DNA from: Moduliflexus sp964602655
GTDB lineage: Bacteria > Moduliflexota > Moduliflexia > Moduliflexales > Moduliflexaceae
Assembly (NCBI GenBank): GCA_964602655.1
Contig: CAZRSF010000063.1
Location: 1 to 39,416 of the forward strand
DNA: 39,416 bases
Direction: 5' to 3'
Position 1 is the stretch's first letter. Every line of letters starts with the position of its first letter. Shown piece by piece: positions 1-6,443 of this stretch. The translations under genes and the position numbers were made by a program. A model generated the notes under the pieces. That model had not been told where the DNA came from and did no database searches. It was given only the letters and a program-made list of their open reading frames with translations.

Positions 1-193
1 AGAATATTTCCTATACCAAAACAAAGCATGATCAACGGGTTTAGCCCACTACCGTCAACACTTATAAAACGCAGTAAAATTCTTTCAAGTGTTGGTAACA
101 GAGCGGTTTTTATAAAATTCCGTTCATTATTAACTTGAATGAATGTGATTGTGTTATTTAAATATGGGTTATTCGTCAAAAGAATAACCCATA
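1..193. other. AT-rich left edge with an open minus-strand frame
   Basis: This stretch is visibly richer in A+T than the rest of the window. On the minus strand one frame stays open from about position 197 to the window edge (roughly 65 codons, reading ...ERILLRFISVDGSGLNP...). It has no ATG near its beginning and I recognise no family. It could be the edge of a gene on inserted DNA, or chance openness in AT-rich sequence. It lies exactly where the ABC exporter gene to its right loses homology, so it may be one end of an insertion. Confidence 0.3.
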
Positions 194-195
194 TT
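161..195. repeat. Perfect 14-bp inverted repeat at the ABC gene truncation point
   Basis: Arms 161-174 (AATATGGGTTATTC) and 182-195 are exact reverse complements around a 7-nt loop. The hairpin overlaps the last codon and stop of the truncated ABC transporter gene. It may be an insertion-element end or a terminator; the sequence does not decide. Confidence 0.6.
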
Positions 196-490
196 AATTA
201 GATGGATAATAATATACCATCAGCGCGAGCATGATGGCGCAGAGCCAGAGATTGTGCAGCACGACGGTTTTTCCGCCCGCCATCGCAATCAGTTCCGCGA
301 GCCAGCGCCCTTCTCTGCCGATTGGCGCGTCGCCGAGAATCGAATCAATCGTGGTTCGCAGCACTAAAGGCGCAATCAGGCCGAGCAGCGCGGCGAATCC
401 CATCACCAGTACCGCTGCGGCGTACTGCCGCCGCGTTCCAGCCATGCAGTTCCACAGTAATTTCAGATGCCGTTTTGACGGGGATGTCAT
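194..490 (-). pseudogene. Truncated ABC exporter (N-terminal membrane part only)
   Basis: This encodes 98 aa resembling the start of a type-I ABC exporter, the half-transporter class with fused membrane and ATPase domains. A basic N-terminus precedes a hydrophobic helix (AAAVLVMGFAALLGLIAPLV), then the loop LRTTIDSILGD typical of the first TM hairpin, then a second helix (LWLCAIMLALMVYYY). Full members are near 580-600 aa, so the rest of the membrane domain and the whole ATPase are missing. The frame stops just after the second helix, inside a perfect hairpin and at the edge of AT-rich DNA, which suggests truncation by insertion. I place the start at 490 because GGAGG lies 5 nt upstream; a longer in-frame start at 580 lacks such a site. 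The substrate cannot be told. Confidence 0.6.
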
Positions 491-791
491 GAGAGCCTCC
501 CATATCCCTTCGAACGTCGCGAACGACGCGACGAATGCCGGGAAAATTGTTTGATGGAGACGCGACGTCGAAAATGGCATACACAGCCATCAGTCAGCCC
601 AATCACGGCGACAGAGACGCCGACGCTTCAACGCGCGACCATCAAACTAAAAAACACACACAATTGGAAAATAGAGAATAGTTAAGACTGCCCGCAAGGG
701 GGCAAACTGGCATGAAGTCTGGGAGTTCCGTTTCCGGAATGAAGAGAAGAAAAGCGTTAAGCGATTCGATTCCTGGAAAAAACCCCAGGCT
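491..791. other. Intergenic leader of the truncated ABC gene
   Basis: About 300 nt lie between the 29-codon ORF at 792-881 and the ABC fragment. An imperfect CCTGG/CCAGG hairpin with an A/T loop sits near 773-789, just downstream of the short ORF, and could be a weak terminator or attenuator. I see no other gene. Confidence 0.3.
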
Positions 792-881
792 TCAATTGAT
801 AACGACTACGCCGCTAATAAGTAACGCGGGCAGCATACGTCGCCATGTCGCAATGATATGTTCGATGTGATAGCGTTCCAT
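792..881 (-). CDS. Possible 29-aa peptide upstream of the ABC fragment
   Basis: A short minus-strand frame starts with ATG at 881, preceded by AAAGGATG, a plausible ribosome site about 5 nt away. It ends with TGA at 792. The product has a charged, His-rich N-terminal half (MERYHIEHIIATWRR) and a hydrophobic C-terminal half (MLPALLISGVVVIN). It precedes the ABC exporter fragment on the same strand, so a peptide substrate or leader peptide is conceivable. I recognise no family. The good ribosome site and the amphipathic layout are the only support. Confidence 0.35.
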   Translation of the reverse strand: MERYHIEHIIATWRRMLPALLISGVVVIN

Positions 882-1117
882 TCTGCATCCTTTCGCAAAG
901 AGGTTTCCGAACTATCGGAAGACCTGCGTGAATAAGTTGAAATTTGAGACAGGCGGCATTTTGCAAAATGAACGGACGCCTGTCAAATGAAATTTTGGAA
1001 ATTTTACAAAATGCCTGTTTTTGATACAGTAATTTTTTTCAGCACAACATACCGCCGACGTCCTCGTCGGCATGATAAACCGACCTGTTTGAAACGCCGA
1101 CGAGGAACATTGTGGTG
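882..1117. other. Intergenic region with nested palindromes
   Basis: No convincing gene. It holds a hairpin at 948-984 (GACAGGCG/CGCCTGTC) enclosing a perfect 14-bp palindrome CATTTTGCAAAATG at 957-970. A second element spans 1041-1116, with an 11-bp inverted repeat TCCTCGTCGGC (1061-1071 and 1096-1106) and loosely matching outer ends AGCAC/GTGCT. The second element abuts the hxlR stop codon. Confidence 0.45.
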
Positions 1118-1468
1118 CTATTCTGAATTGCCTTCTGTAAAATGAAACACGTCGCTTGCCCATTCCCTCGACCAATCTCCAAATGGGCGTATGAGTTGAA
1201 CGAGCGCATGACCTCGTTTCGTCAATTGATAACCATGAAGTGTTCGCTCTACGATATCGGCGTTTCGTAAGTCCTTGATTCGGCTGTTTAAAAGAGAAGG
1301 CGAGATGGATTCACATTTCTCTTGAAGTTCTCTGAATGTATAAGGACCATTTTGTAATTGCCAGATAACTCCTATTGCCCACGTTCTCCCAAGTAAATCA
1401 AACAGCGCCATAATCGGGACTCCTGTTTTAGAACCTCTCACAGGTTTTCCTGGAATTGGGATGTTCAT
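1118..1468 (-). CDS. HxlR-family winged-helix regulator
   Basis: This is a 116-aa DNA-binding protein of the HxlR/MarR-like winged-helix class, small dimeric regulators that often control redox or stress genes. Typical features are ALFDLLGRTWAIGVIWQL (first helices), YTFRELQEKCESISPSLLNSRIKDL (recognition helix region) and the wing IVERTLHGYQLTKRG. The start at 1468 is chosen because AAAGGAGTG precedes it by 3-4 nt; an upstream ATG at 1483 overlaps that ribosome site. It lies 131 nt downstream of the EFR1 flavodoxin-ferredoxin gene on the same strand, so the two may be co-transcribed. It is a candidate to bind the palindrome in that gene's promoter. HxlR proteins usually lack an obvious ligand pocket, so the signal is unknown. 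Confidence 0.85.
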   Translation of the reverse strand: MNIPIPGKPVRGSKTGVPIMALFDLLGRTWAIGVIWQLQNGPYTFRELQEKCESISPSLLNSRIKDLRNADIVERTLHGYQLTKRGHALVQLIRPFGDWSREWASDVFHFTEGNSE

Positions 1469-1493
1469 GTTCACTCCTTTCATGACTGCTTAG

Positions 1494-1525
1494 GGACGTC
1501 CTTCCTTATTTTAAAAAGGACATCC
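1494..1525. repeat. Hairpin between EFR1 gene and hxlR
   Basis: Stem arms 1494-1503 and 1516-1525 (GGACGTCCTT against AAGGACATCC) pair with one G-U. It sits in the spacer between the two genes and could attenuate read-through into hxlR. Confidence 0.4.
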
Positions 1526-1599
1526 GGTATTTTTTACGCATGTGACATGTTTTCAGAGAACGCCTGCCCTAAATCCTGAATGTCTTTGTTGTTTACTTT

Positions 1600-2400
1600 T
1601 TAAAGAAAGAAGACTGGTTCCTTTCGTTCTTTATATAGCGTATGTAGTCGTATTGCAGCGTCTTTGACCGGGCTGGCTTTCATCGTTCTGGCGTGTTGTG
1701 GGCAGTTCTTGAGGCAGGCGCAGCACGTGATGCATTTTTCCTGATCAATCACACCGCTATTTTCTGACGAGATCGCGCCAACAGGACACCCTTCCGCGCA
1801 AATACCGCATTGCGTACATGCATTACTCGTGGCGATAAAATCAACGCTCCATAGCTCCGTAACTCCTCCATAGGGATGGCTGCCAGGAATATTTATGCCC
1901 GAAATGTGATTGATTGATGACACAGATTGTAGTTTTTCATGTATTTTCCGCCCCAATAATTCTGCGTGATGTAAATCGCTTGCATCAGGACGGCCTTCAG
2001 CGGTTGGAAGTTCGGAACTGGAAAAGGAGTGCTCTCCGATAAATGCTGCGCCGGCAATCGGCAAGCATCCGCGTTTTGTCAAAAGATCTTTCAGTTCAAG
2101 CAGCGCATCGTCATACACACGATTGCCATACACGACAACACATACAGTCGGCGTATGACGAGCGTTAATGGCATGCAGCCATTCGGTTAAAAGCGCAGGC
2201 ACTCTTCCCATATACACTGGCACGGCAACAACAAGCAATTCATGTTCCGATGTGTGTAATGGTTGTTTCCTCGCATCTGGTTTGGTAATATCTAATAGTT
2301 CCACAGCGCCTTGATTCATTCCGCGCGCAATACCTTGAATAATCGTTTTTGTTGTCCCCGTAGGTGAAAAACACGCCAGTTTCACTGATTGTATTTTCAT
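1600..2400 (-). CDS. EFR1-type flavodoxin-ferredoxin fusion
   Basis: This 266-aa protein joins a flavodoxin-like FMN domain (residues 1 to about 160) to a bacterial 2x[4Fe-4S] ferredoxin domain (about 190-240). The phosphate-binding loop is FSPTGTTKT at 11-19. The two clusters are C195/C198/C201/C205 and C223/C226/C229/C233, the latter in CITCCACLKNCP. The architecture matches the EFR1 family, presumed to shuttle electrons in anaerobes; the partner enzyme is unknown. Start 2400 follows AAAGGAGC by about 8 nt. A strong promoter and overlapping palindromic operator lie upstream, and a HxlR regulator follows on the same strand, suggesting a regulated redox operon. Confidence 0.88.
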   Translation of the reverse strand: MKIQSVKLACFSPTGTTKTIIQGIARGMNQGAVELLDITKPDARKQPLHTSEHELLVVAVPVYMGRVPALLTEWLHAINARHTPTVCVVVYGNRVYDDALLELKDLLTKRGCLPIAGAAFIGEHSFSSSELPTAEGRPDASDLHHAELLGRKIHEKLQSVSSINHISGINIPGSHPYGGVTELWSVDFIATSNACTQCGICAEGCPVGAISSENSGVIDQEKCITCCACLKNCPQHARTMKASPVKDAAIRLHTLYKERKEPVFFL

Positions 2401-2467
2401 GAATATGCTCCTTTGAATTTGTAGAGTTTCGACAGTTAATAGAATAAATGCTATTATTTTTGCAGCT

Positions 2468-2486
2468 TGCTACATATAATGTAGCA
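2468..2486. promoter_or_regulatory. Palindromic operator over the EFR1 promoter
   Basis: TGCTACAT (2468-2475) and ATGTAGCA (2479-2486) form a perfect 8-bp inverted repeat with a 3-bp centre. It overlaps the -10 region of the minus-strand promoter, a position for a repressor. The nearby HxlR gene is the likeliest regulator by inference. Confidence 0.6.
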
Positions 2487-2505
2487 TTTAATATTTAATT
2501 GTCAA
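2478..2505 (-). promoter_or_regulatory. Promoter of the EFR1 gene
   Basis: A consensus -35 TTGACA (2505-2500) is followed after 16 nt by TACATT (2483-2478), in AT-rich DNA about 80 nt before the start codon. Confidence 0.6.
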
Positions 2506-2564
2506 ACCTATTTTAAAAATTTTTCATTAATTGTTCATATCAATTCAATAATCATTTTTCCTCT

Positions 2565-2580
2565 GACCGAATGTTCGGTC
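2565..2580. promoter_or_regulatory. TetR-type palindrome upstream of xdhC
   Basis: GACCGAA TG TTCGGTC is a 7-bp inverted repeat with a 2-bp centre, similar in form to operators of TetR-family repressors. No TetR gene is in view, so its use is unproven. Confidence 0.35.
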
Positions 2581-2720
2581 GGATTCCCGGAACTCTGGCG
2601 GGAGCATCTTTAGAAATTGCGCATAAATATGACTTCCCCTTGACAAAGCATTCCCTGTTATTGATGACTGGAAACAATAACGTTGTTCTCACGCAGAATT
2701 TGCGCTGTACTGATTTTTGA
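2571..2720 (+). CDS. Possible 49-aa ORF upstream of xdhC
   Basis: ATG at 2571 opens a 49-codon frame (MFGRIPGTLAGASLEIAHKY...) ending with TGA at 2718-2720. The frame is already open from about 2517. There is no good ribosome site and no recognised family. It could be a decayed gene fragment or chance. Confidence 0.22.
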   Translation: MFGRIPGTLAGASLEIAHKYDFPLTKHSLLLMTGNNNVVLTQNLRCTDF

Positions 2721-2730
2721 AAGGATATGT

Positions 2731-2799
2731 ATGGAAACGATTTGTAACACAGTTAAGCCTTATCTACCTGTAAAGATATTAGAGGTGTATGATGAATGA
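2731..2799 (+). CDS. Possible 22-aa leader peptide coupled to xdhC
   Basis: ATG at 2731 is preceded by GAAAGGAT at a good spacing and opens a 22-codon frame (METICNTVKPYLPVKILEVY...). Its TGA (2797-2799) lies a few codons inside the xdhC start region, an arrangement expected for translational coupling. The xdhC gene itself has only a weak AGAGG site. This supports a real leader, but the peptide matches nothing I know. Confidence 0.4.
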   Translation: METICNTVKPYLPVKILEVYDE

Positions 2800-3872
2800 A
2801 ATTTTTCGACAACTGCGCGAAACCGTCGAGCGCGGCGAAGCGGTCGCGTTAGCGACGGTCGTGGCGACGAAAGGCTCGCTGCCGATGAGCAAGCGGGCGA
2901 AGATGTTAGTGTTTCAAGATGGCACGATTGCCGGAACGGTCGGCGGCGGAATGTTGGAAGCGCAGGTGATTCGACAGGCGCGGCAGGTCATCGCAACGCG
3001 GCAGCCGCAGCTTGTCTCCGTAGATTTGACCGCCGAACAGATCGAGGCGCAGGGCTTGACGTGCGGCGGCACGGTTGACATCTTCGTGCAGCCCTTCGCG
3101 CCGGATGCGAATCTTGCGGTCATTCGCGAGATCGAAGCGGTGTACGCCGCATCGAAAACTGCCGTCGCCGCCACGCTGATTGCGGAAGACCGCGCAGCCA
3201 TCACGCTGCTGCGGGAAGATGGCACGCTGCTTGGCTCGCTCGGCGACGAGATGCTGAACGCGCAATTTGTGGAATTCGCCACGCCGAAACTCGGCCAGCC
3301 GTTCCTGAAAATGGTCACATTCGGCGATGTTCGCGTCTTTCTTGAGACGATTCTGCCGACGCCGACCGCGTTTATCTTCGGCGGCGGGCATGTCGCCTAT
3401 TTTCTCGCGCAGACGCTCCATTTTATCGGCTTTGAGTATGTCGTCATGGATGACCGCGCCGATTTCCTGACTCGCGAGCGTTTTCCTCACGCGAAAGCGT
3501 TTGTCTGTCAGAGCTATGACAACATTTGCGAGCAGCTTGATCTGACCTCGCATTCCTCGTATGTGATTATCGTTACCAGAGGTCACGCTTTTGATTTAGC
3601 GGTATTGGAACAGGCGATCCGCCGTAACGTCAAGTATATCGGCATGATCGGCAGCAAGCGCAAAATCAGCATTCTGTTCGATCAACTCCGGCAGCAGGGC
3701 ATTTCAGAGGAAATGCTGCGAACGATTCACGCGCCTGTCGGCATTGAAATCGGCGCAGACACGCCGGAAGAGATCGCCGTCAGTATNNNNNNNNNNGCCC
3801 CAGCTTTTGTGCCCGATTTACGCGACCAAGTTCGCCGCCGAATTGATCCGCGTTCGGCGGGAGGATGAGTAA
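2789..3872 (+). CDS. xdhC: XdhC-family molybdoenzyme maturation protein (interrupted by a gap)
   Basis: XdhC/CoxI proteins help insert sulfurated molybdenum cofactor into xanthine-dehydrogenase-type enzymes. The N-terminal XdhC/CoxI domain shows GTVGGGMLEAQV and LTCGGTVDIFVQP. The C-terminal Rossmann domain shows FIFGGGHVAYFLAQ, VTRGHAFDLAVL, YIGMIGSKRK and the family signature PVGIEIGADTPEEIAVS. Ten Ns at 3787-3796 break the gene just before its end. After the gap the expected tail AAELIRVRRE lies in a different frame and stops at 3872; the frame that runs straight through the Ns ends at 3868 and is an artefact. Start may be 2789 or the adjacent ATG at 2792. No molybdenum hydroxylase structural genes are in view. 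Confidence 0.85.
3787..3796. other. Assembly gap (10 N) in xdhC
   Basis: Ten Ns, a placeholder-sized scaffold gap. The reading frame on the two sides does not agree, so the true length is not 10. Confidence 0.95.
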
Positions 3873-3918
3873 AAGATTTCACCGCAAAGGCGCGAAGACG
3901 CAAAGAAAAAACGAAAAT

Positions 3919-3936
3919 CCCCTGCTATGTCAGGGG
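3919..3936 (+). terminator. Hairpin downstream of xdhC
   Basis: CCCCTG/CAGGGG arms with a 6-nt loop lie 47 nt after the xdhC stop. There is no T-run, so termination is only possible. The surrounding sequence (CACCGCAAAGGCGCGAAGAC, 3880-3899) resembles a non-coding motif common in environmental genomes. Confidence 0.35.
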
Positions 3937-4009
3937 CAAATGGAACGACTGTCAGAGATATTCGACGTGTCCGACATTTCGAATGAACAATGCGTCATTG
4001 CTCAGAGGC

Positions 4010-4471
4010 TTACCCTCGTTTTTTCGGGGAAAATTTTTCGTACAGTTCTAACAGGAGCATCATCTTTTCGGAATCGCCGCCTTTATCGGGGTGATACTGG
4101 TGGGCTAATTCGCGGAAACGTTTCTTAATCTCTTCTGCCGTCGCATACGGAGGCAATCCCATGAATGTCAGCAATTCGGACTGGTAGATCAATCCGGTCA
4201 TGATCACCGCGAACCCTTCTTCCTGCGCATGTTGCAGAAAGACGGCGCACATAAATTCTTCGAATATGCGGCGGCGGGCTTCACGGTCAAGGCCGCACAG
4301 ATGTGTAAAGGGGTATTTGGTTAGCGCGGGAGTTTCTGAGGGCGGCTTGGTGGAAAAATACGTATTCCAGACGAGCGGCGCATTGGGATGAACGGTCAGA
4401 TAGCGGCAGCGCATCCGTTGTTCGGCGCGTTTGAGTTCGCGAAGCTTTTGTTTGAGTTCGGCGTCAAACAT
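4010..4471 (-). CDS. C-terminal J-domain protein
   Basis: This 153-aa protein has a J-domain at its C-terminus (about 98-150) with the HPD triad at 127-129 in HQYHPDKGG, the motif that stimulates DnaK ATPase. The first 95 residues are not a DnaJ G/F or zinc region; they start with a basic helical stretch (ELKQKLRELKRAEQRMRCRY) and match nothing I recognise. This is a type III/C co-chaperone, probably targeting DnaK to one partner. The start at 4471 has no clear ribosome site. It follows the cobD-like gene on the same strand across a palindromic repeat. Confidence 0.8.
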   Translation of the reverse strand: MFDAELKQKLRELKRAEQRMRCRYLTVHPNAPLVWNTYFSTKPPSETPALTKYPFTHLCGLDREARRRIFEEFMCAVFLQHAQEEGFAVIMTGLIYQSELLTFMGLPPYATAEEIKKRFRELAHQYHPDKGGDSEKMMLLLELYEKFSPKKRG

Positions 4472-4497
4472 ACATTACAAAAAAGGCATCTCCGCCA

Positions 4498-4605
4498 ATC
4501 TTCCCAGCGGTTGAAACCGCCGTCTGTATTCCATCGCCCTTTCAGGGCGGCATCTGCGGCGAAGCGGCAACGGGATACAGGCAGATGTTTCAACATCTGG
4601 AGAGA
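4498..4605. repeat. Long palindromic repeat, copy 1
   Basis: About 108 nt opening with ATCTTCCCAGCGGTTGAAAC and containing CCATCGCCCTTTCAGGGCGG and GCGAAGCGGCAACGG. The same blocks in the same order recur at 21377-21490. In this copy the outer arms are less well matched. It reaches into the 3' end of the cobD-like gene and supplies its stop codon. Confidence 0.75.
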
Positions 4606-5633
4606 GCGTCGAACGCCGCGACGAGCCGCGCGTTGCTGGCATGATCTTTGATCGCGACACGGATAAACGTGTCGTCCAATCCCTCGAATGTCGAGGCTTT
4701 CCGAATCACGATTCCGCGCGTGAGACACCAATCGAATGCGTCTTGTTCTGTCGTTGTCAAGAGCTTGAGCAGCAAAAAATTCGCGTCCGTCGGAAAGACA
4801 CGCATTCCGGGAAATGCGGACAATTCGGAATACAAAAATTGTCGTTCCTGACGCATGTAGGCTTTGGCGCTCTGAATATAATCCGTGTCGCTGAAAATCG
4901 TCTGCCCCGCGATATCCGCCAGCGTGTTGACACTCCAGGGAAGCGCCTGCTGTTCGAACTCGCGGGCAATTTCCGGCGCAGCCCAACCATAGCCCAATCG
5001 TATGCCAGGCAATCCGAAAAACTTGGTGGCGGCGCGAATCACGCAGACGTTCGATTTCTCGCGAAACAGGCGGATGCTGTCATACCCGGCGTCGCAGAAT
5101 TCGAAAAAGGCTTCGTCCAAAACGAGCAGCGCGCTCCGTTCTTCTGCGATCTGCTGCAAACGGATCAGTTCGGAGTGAGGAATCAGGCGTCCGGTCGGAT
5201 TATTGGGATTGCCGAGCAGCAACACATCGTCGGGCGCAAGAATCGGCGCGAACAATTCGGCGGAGAGGACAAAATCTTCCGGCAGCGGAACGCTGACCAC
5301 CGGCGTATGATAGAGATGCGCTCGCTCGCTGTATTCGATAAAACAGGGTGCGCAAATCACGATCCGTTTGCCCCGGCGGCAGAAATAATCAAGAATCTCG
5401 ACCGAACCGTTTCCCACTATGACCTCGTCCGGCGCACAATCGAGATAGTCGCCAATCGCTCGCCGCAGTCCGCGATAATGAATATCAGGATACGCCGTAA
5501 GCGTCTGTAATCCATTGCGAAGCGCCTCATCCAGAGCTTTCGGATAGCCGAGCGGATTGATGTTGCTGCTGAAATCGAGGAGTTCGCCGTCGTACAGATG
5601 TTGATAGCTGAGCAGGTCGCCGCCGTGTTTCAT
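4590..5633 (-). CDS. cobD: CobD-like PLP aminotransferase (threonine-phosphate decarboxylase)
   Basis: This is a 347-aa fold-type I PLP enzyme. The N-terminal HGGD and DFSSNINPLG (20-29) are typical of L-threonine-O-3-phosphate decarboxylases, which make the aminopropanol arm of cobalamin. Other landmarks are GNPNNPTG (141-148), VLDEAF with D173, the PLP lysine K204 in AATKFFGLPGIRLGYG, and IRVAIKD near the end. Histidinol-phosphate aminotransferase is the main alternative, since the families are close. Its ATG overlaps the dut stop by 4 nt (ATGA), so the two are translationally coupled. The last codons and stop lie inside a palindromic repeat. No other cobalamin genes are nearby. Confidence 0.75.
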   Translation of the reverse strand: MKHGGDLLSYQHLYDGELLDFSSNINPLGYPKALDEALRNGLQTLTAYPDIHYRGLRRAIGDYLDCAPDEVIVGNGSVEILDYFCRRGKRIVICAPCFIEYSERAHLYHTPVVSVPLPEDFVLSAELFAPILAPDDVLLLGNPNNPTGRLIPHSELIRLQQIAEERSALLVLDEAFFEFCDAGYDSIRLFREKSNVCVIRAATKFFGLPGIRLGYGWAAPEIAREFEQQALPWSVNTLADIAGQTIFSDTDYIQSAKAYMRQERQFLYSELSAFPGMRVFPTDANFLLLKLLTTTEQDAFDWCLTRGIVIRKASTFEGLDDTFIRVAIKDHASNARLVAAFDALSRC

Positions 5634-6085
5634 GACATCGCGGAAGAACTCGGATGCCGCAGCCCGGTCGAGCCGAAGCCGCCTTCGCCGCGAGCGGTGT
5701 CGTCCAATTCGGCGACTTCCAGAATCTCGGCGCGAACGACCGGACAGATCACCAATTGCGCGATCTTGCTCTGTTTTTCCACATGATACGGCTGCTGGCC
5801 GTGATTGATCAAAATGACGCAGACTTCGCCGCGATAGCCGCTGTCAATCGTGCCGGGTGTATTCGGCAGGGAAATCGCGTGTTTCAACGCCAAGCCGCTT
5901 TTGGGGCGCACCTGCGCTTCATAGCCTTCGGGGACGGCGATTTTCAGGCCGGTTCGCACAAGCACCGTTTGTCCCGGCGGAATTGTCAGGTCGTCTATGC
6001 TGTACACGTCCATTCCGGCGTCGCCAGGATGGACATAATGAGGGATAATCGCGTCTTCGTGAATTTTGGCAATTCGAACAAGCAT
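5630..6085 (-). CDS. dut: dUTP diphosphatase
   Basis: The trimeric dUTPase hydrolyses dUTP to dUMP and pyrophosphate, keeping uracil out of DNA and feeding dTMP synthesis. All five motifs are visible in 151 aa: DAGMDVYS (22-29), RPKSGLA (60-66), the uracil/sugar pocket GTIDSGYRGEV with catalytic D81, SKIAQLV (106-112), and the mobile C-terminal arm RGEGGFGSTG (132-141). Length and order are normal. Its stop overlaps the cobD-like start (ATGA). Confidence 0.96.
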   Translation of the reverse strand: MLVRIAKIHEDAIIPHYVHPGDAGMDVYSIDDLTIPPGQTVLVRTGLKIAVPEGYEAQVRPKSGLALKHAISLPNTPGTIDSGYRGEVCVILINHGQQPYHVEKQSKIAQLVICPVVRAEILEVAELDDTARGEGGFGSTGLRHPSSSAMS

Positions 6086-6111
6086 GATTTCTTTCTTGCG
6101 TCACTGTACGC

Positions 6112-6147
6112 CGAAACTGCGTTTCGGCAAGGCGAAACGCAGTTTCG
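6112..6147. repeat. Nested palindrome between FmdB gene and dut
   Basis: Arms CGAAACTGCGTTTCG (6112-6126) and its exact reverse complement (6133-6147) surround a 6-nt spacer. Each arm is itself a 6-bp palindrome around 3 nt. Confidence 0.7.
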
Positions 6148-6153
6148 CCCTAC

Positions 6154-6372
6154 TTAGTGGTGGCAGCTTCCGCAATTATGCGACGAACACGAACCGCACG
6201 ACGAGCCGGAGGACGAGACAGGCGCGCTTCCGGTTTTCATGCCGAAGACCGAAAACTTTTTTTTCACATCTTGCGTCTGGCACGTCGGGCATGCAACGGC
6301 TTCAGATCGATTCAATACAAGTTTTTCGAATTCTTTTCCACATTGTCCGCATTGATATTCGAATATCGGCAT
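6154..6372 (-). CDS. FmdB-type zinc ribbon protein
   Basis: This 72-aa protein begins MPIFEYQCGQCGKEFEKL, the signature of the FmdB/CxxC_CXXC_SSSS family of putative regulatory zinc ribbons. The zinc ligands are C8/C11 and C28/C31. The tail is rich in Ser, Gly, Cys and His and ends GSCHH, as in many members. Start 6372 is chosen because the family begins exactly there; an earlier ATG at 6393 would add seven residues from inside a hairpin. The molecular role of the family is unsettled. Confidence 0.85.
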   Translation of the reverse strand: MPIFEYQCGQCGKEFEKLVLNRSEAVACPTCQTQDVKKKFSVFGMKTGSAPVSSSGSSCGSCSSHNCGSCHH

Positions 6373-6391
6373 ACGTGTCTTTTCTGACAGC

Positions 6392-6437
6392 AATGCCCGC
6401 GTTCGAGCGAAAATCGGTTCGAATGAACGCGGGCATT
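6392..6437 (-). terminator. 13-bp hairpin downstream of the duplicated unknown gene
   Basis: AATGCCCGCGTTC (6392-6404) pairs perfectly with 6425-6437 around a 20-nt loop. It lies 6 nt after the stop of the 6444-7733 gene and before the FmdB gene. There is no clear T-run, so it may be a terminator or an RNA-processing hairpin. Confidence 0.45.
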
Positions 6438-6443
6438 CTGCAC

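Noticed and set aside
231..554. Plus-strand 107-codon frame opposite the ABC fragment
   Set aside because: It is the antisense shadow of the exporter, which has clear TM features and a ribosome site.
912..1175. Minus-strand 87-codon frame overlapping the hxlR 3' end
   Set aside because: It runs through palindromic repeats, has no ribosome site and overlaps hxlR in another frame.
2906..3586. Long minus-strand frame inside xdhC
   Set aside because: It is the antisense shadow of a gene with strong family motifs.
3865..4128. Plus-strand 87-codon frame after xdhC
   Set aside because: The product starts with a translated intergenic repeat (HRKGAKTQRK) and overlaps the J-domain gene antisense.
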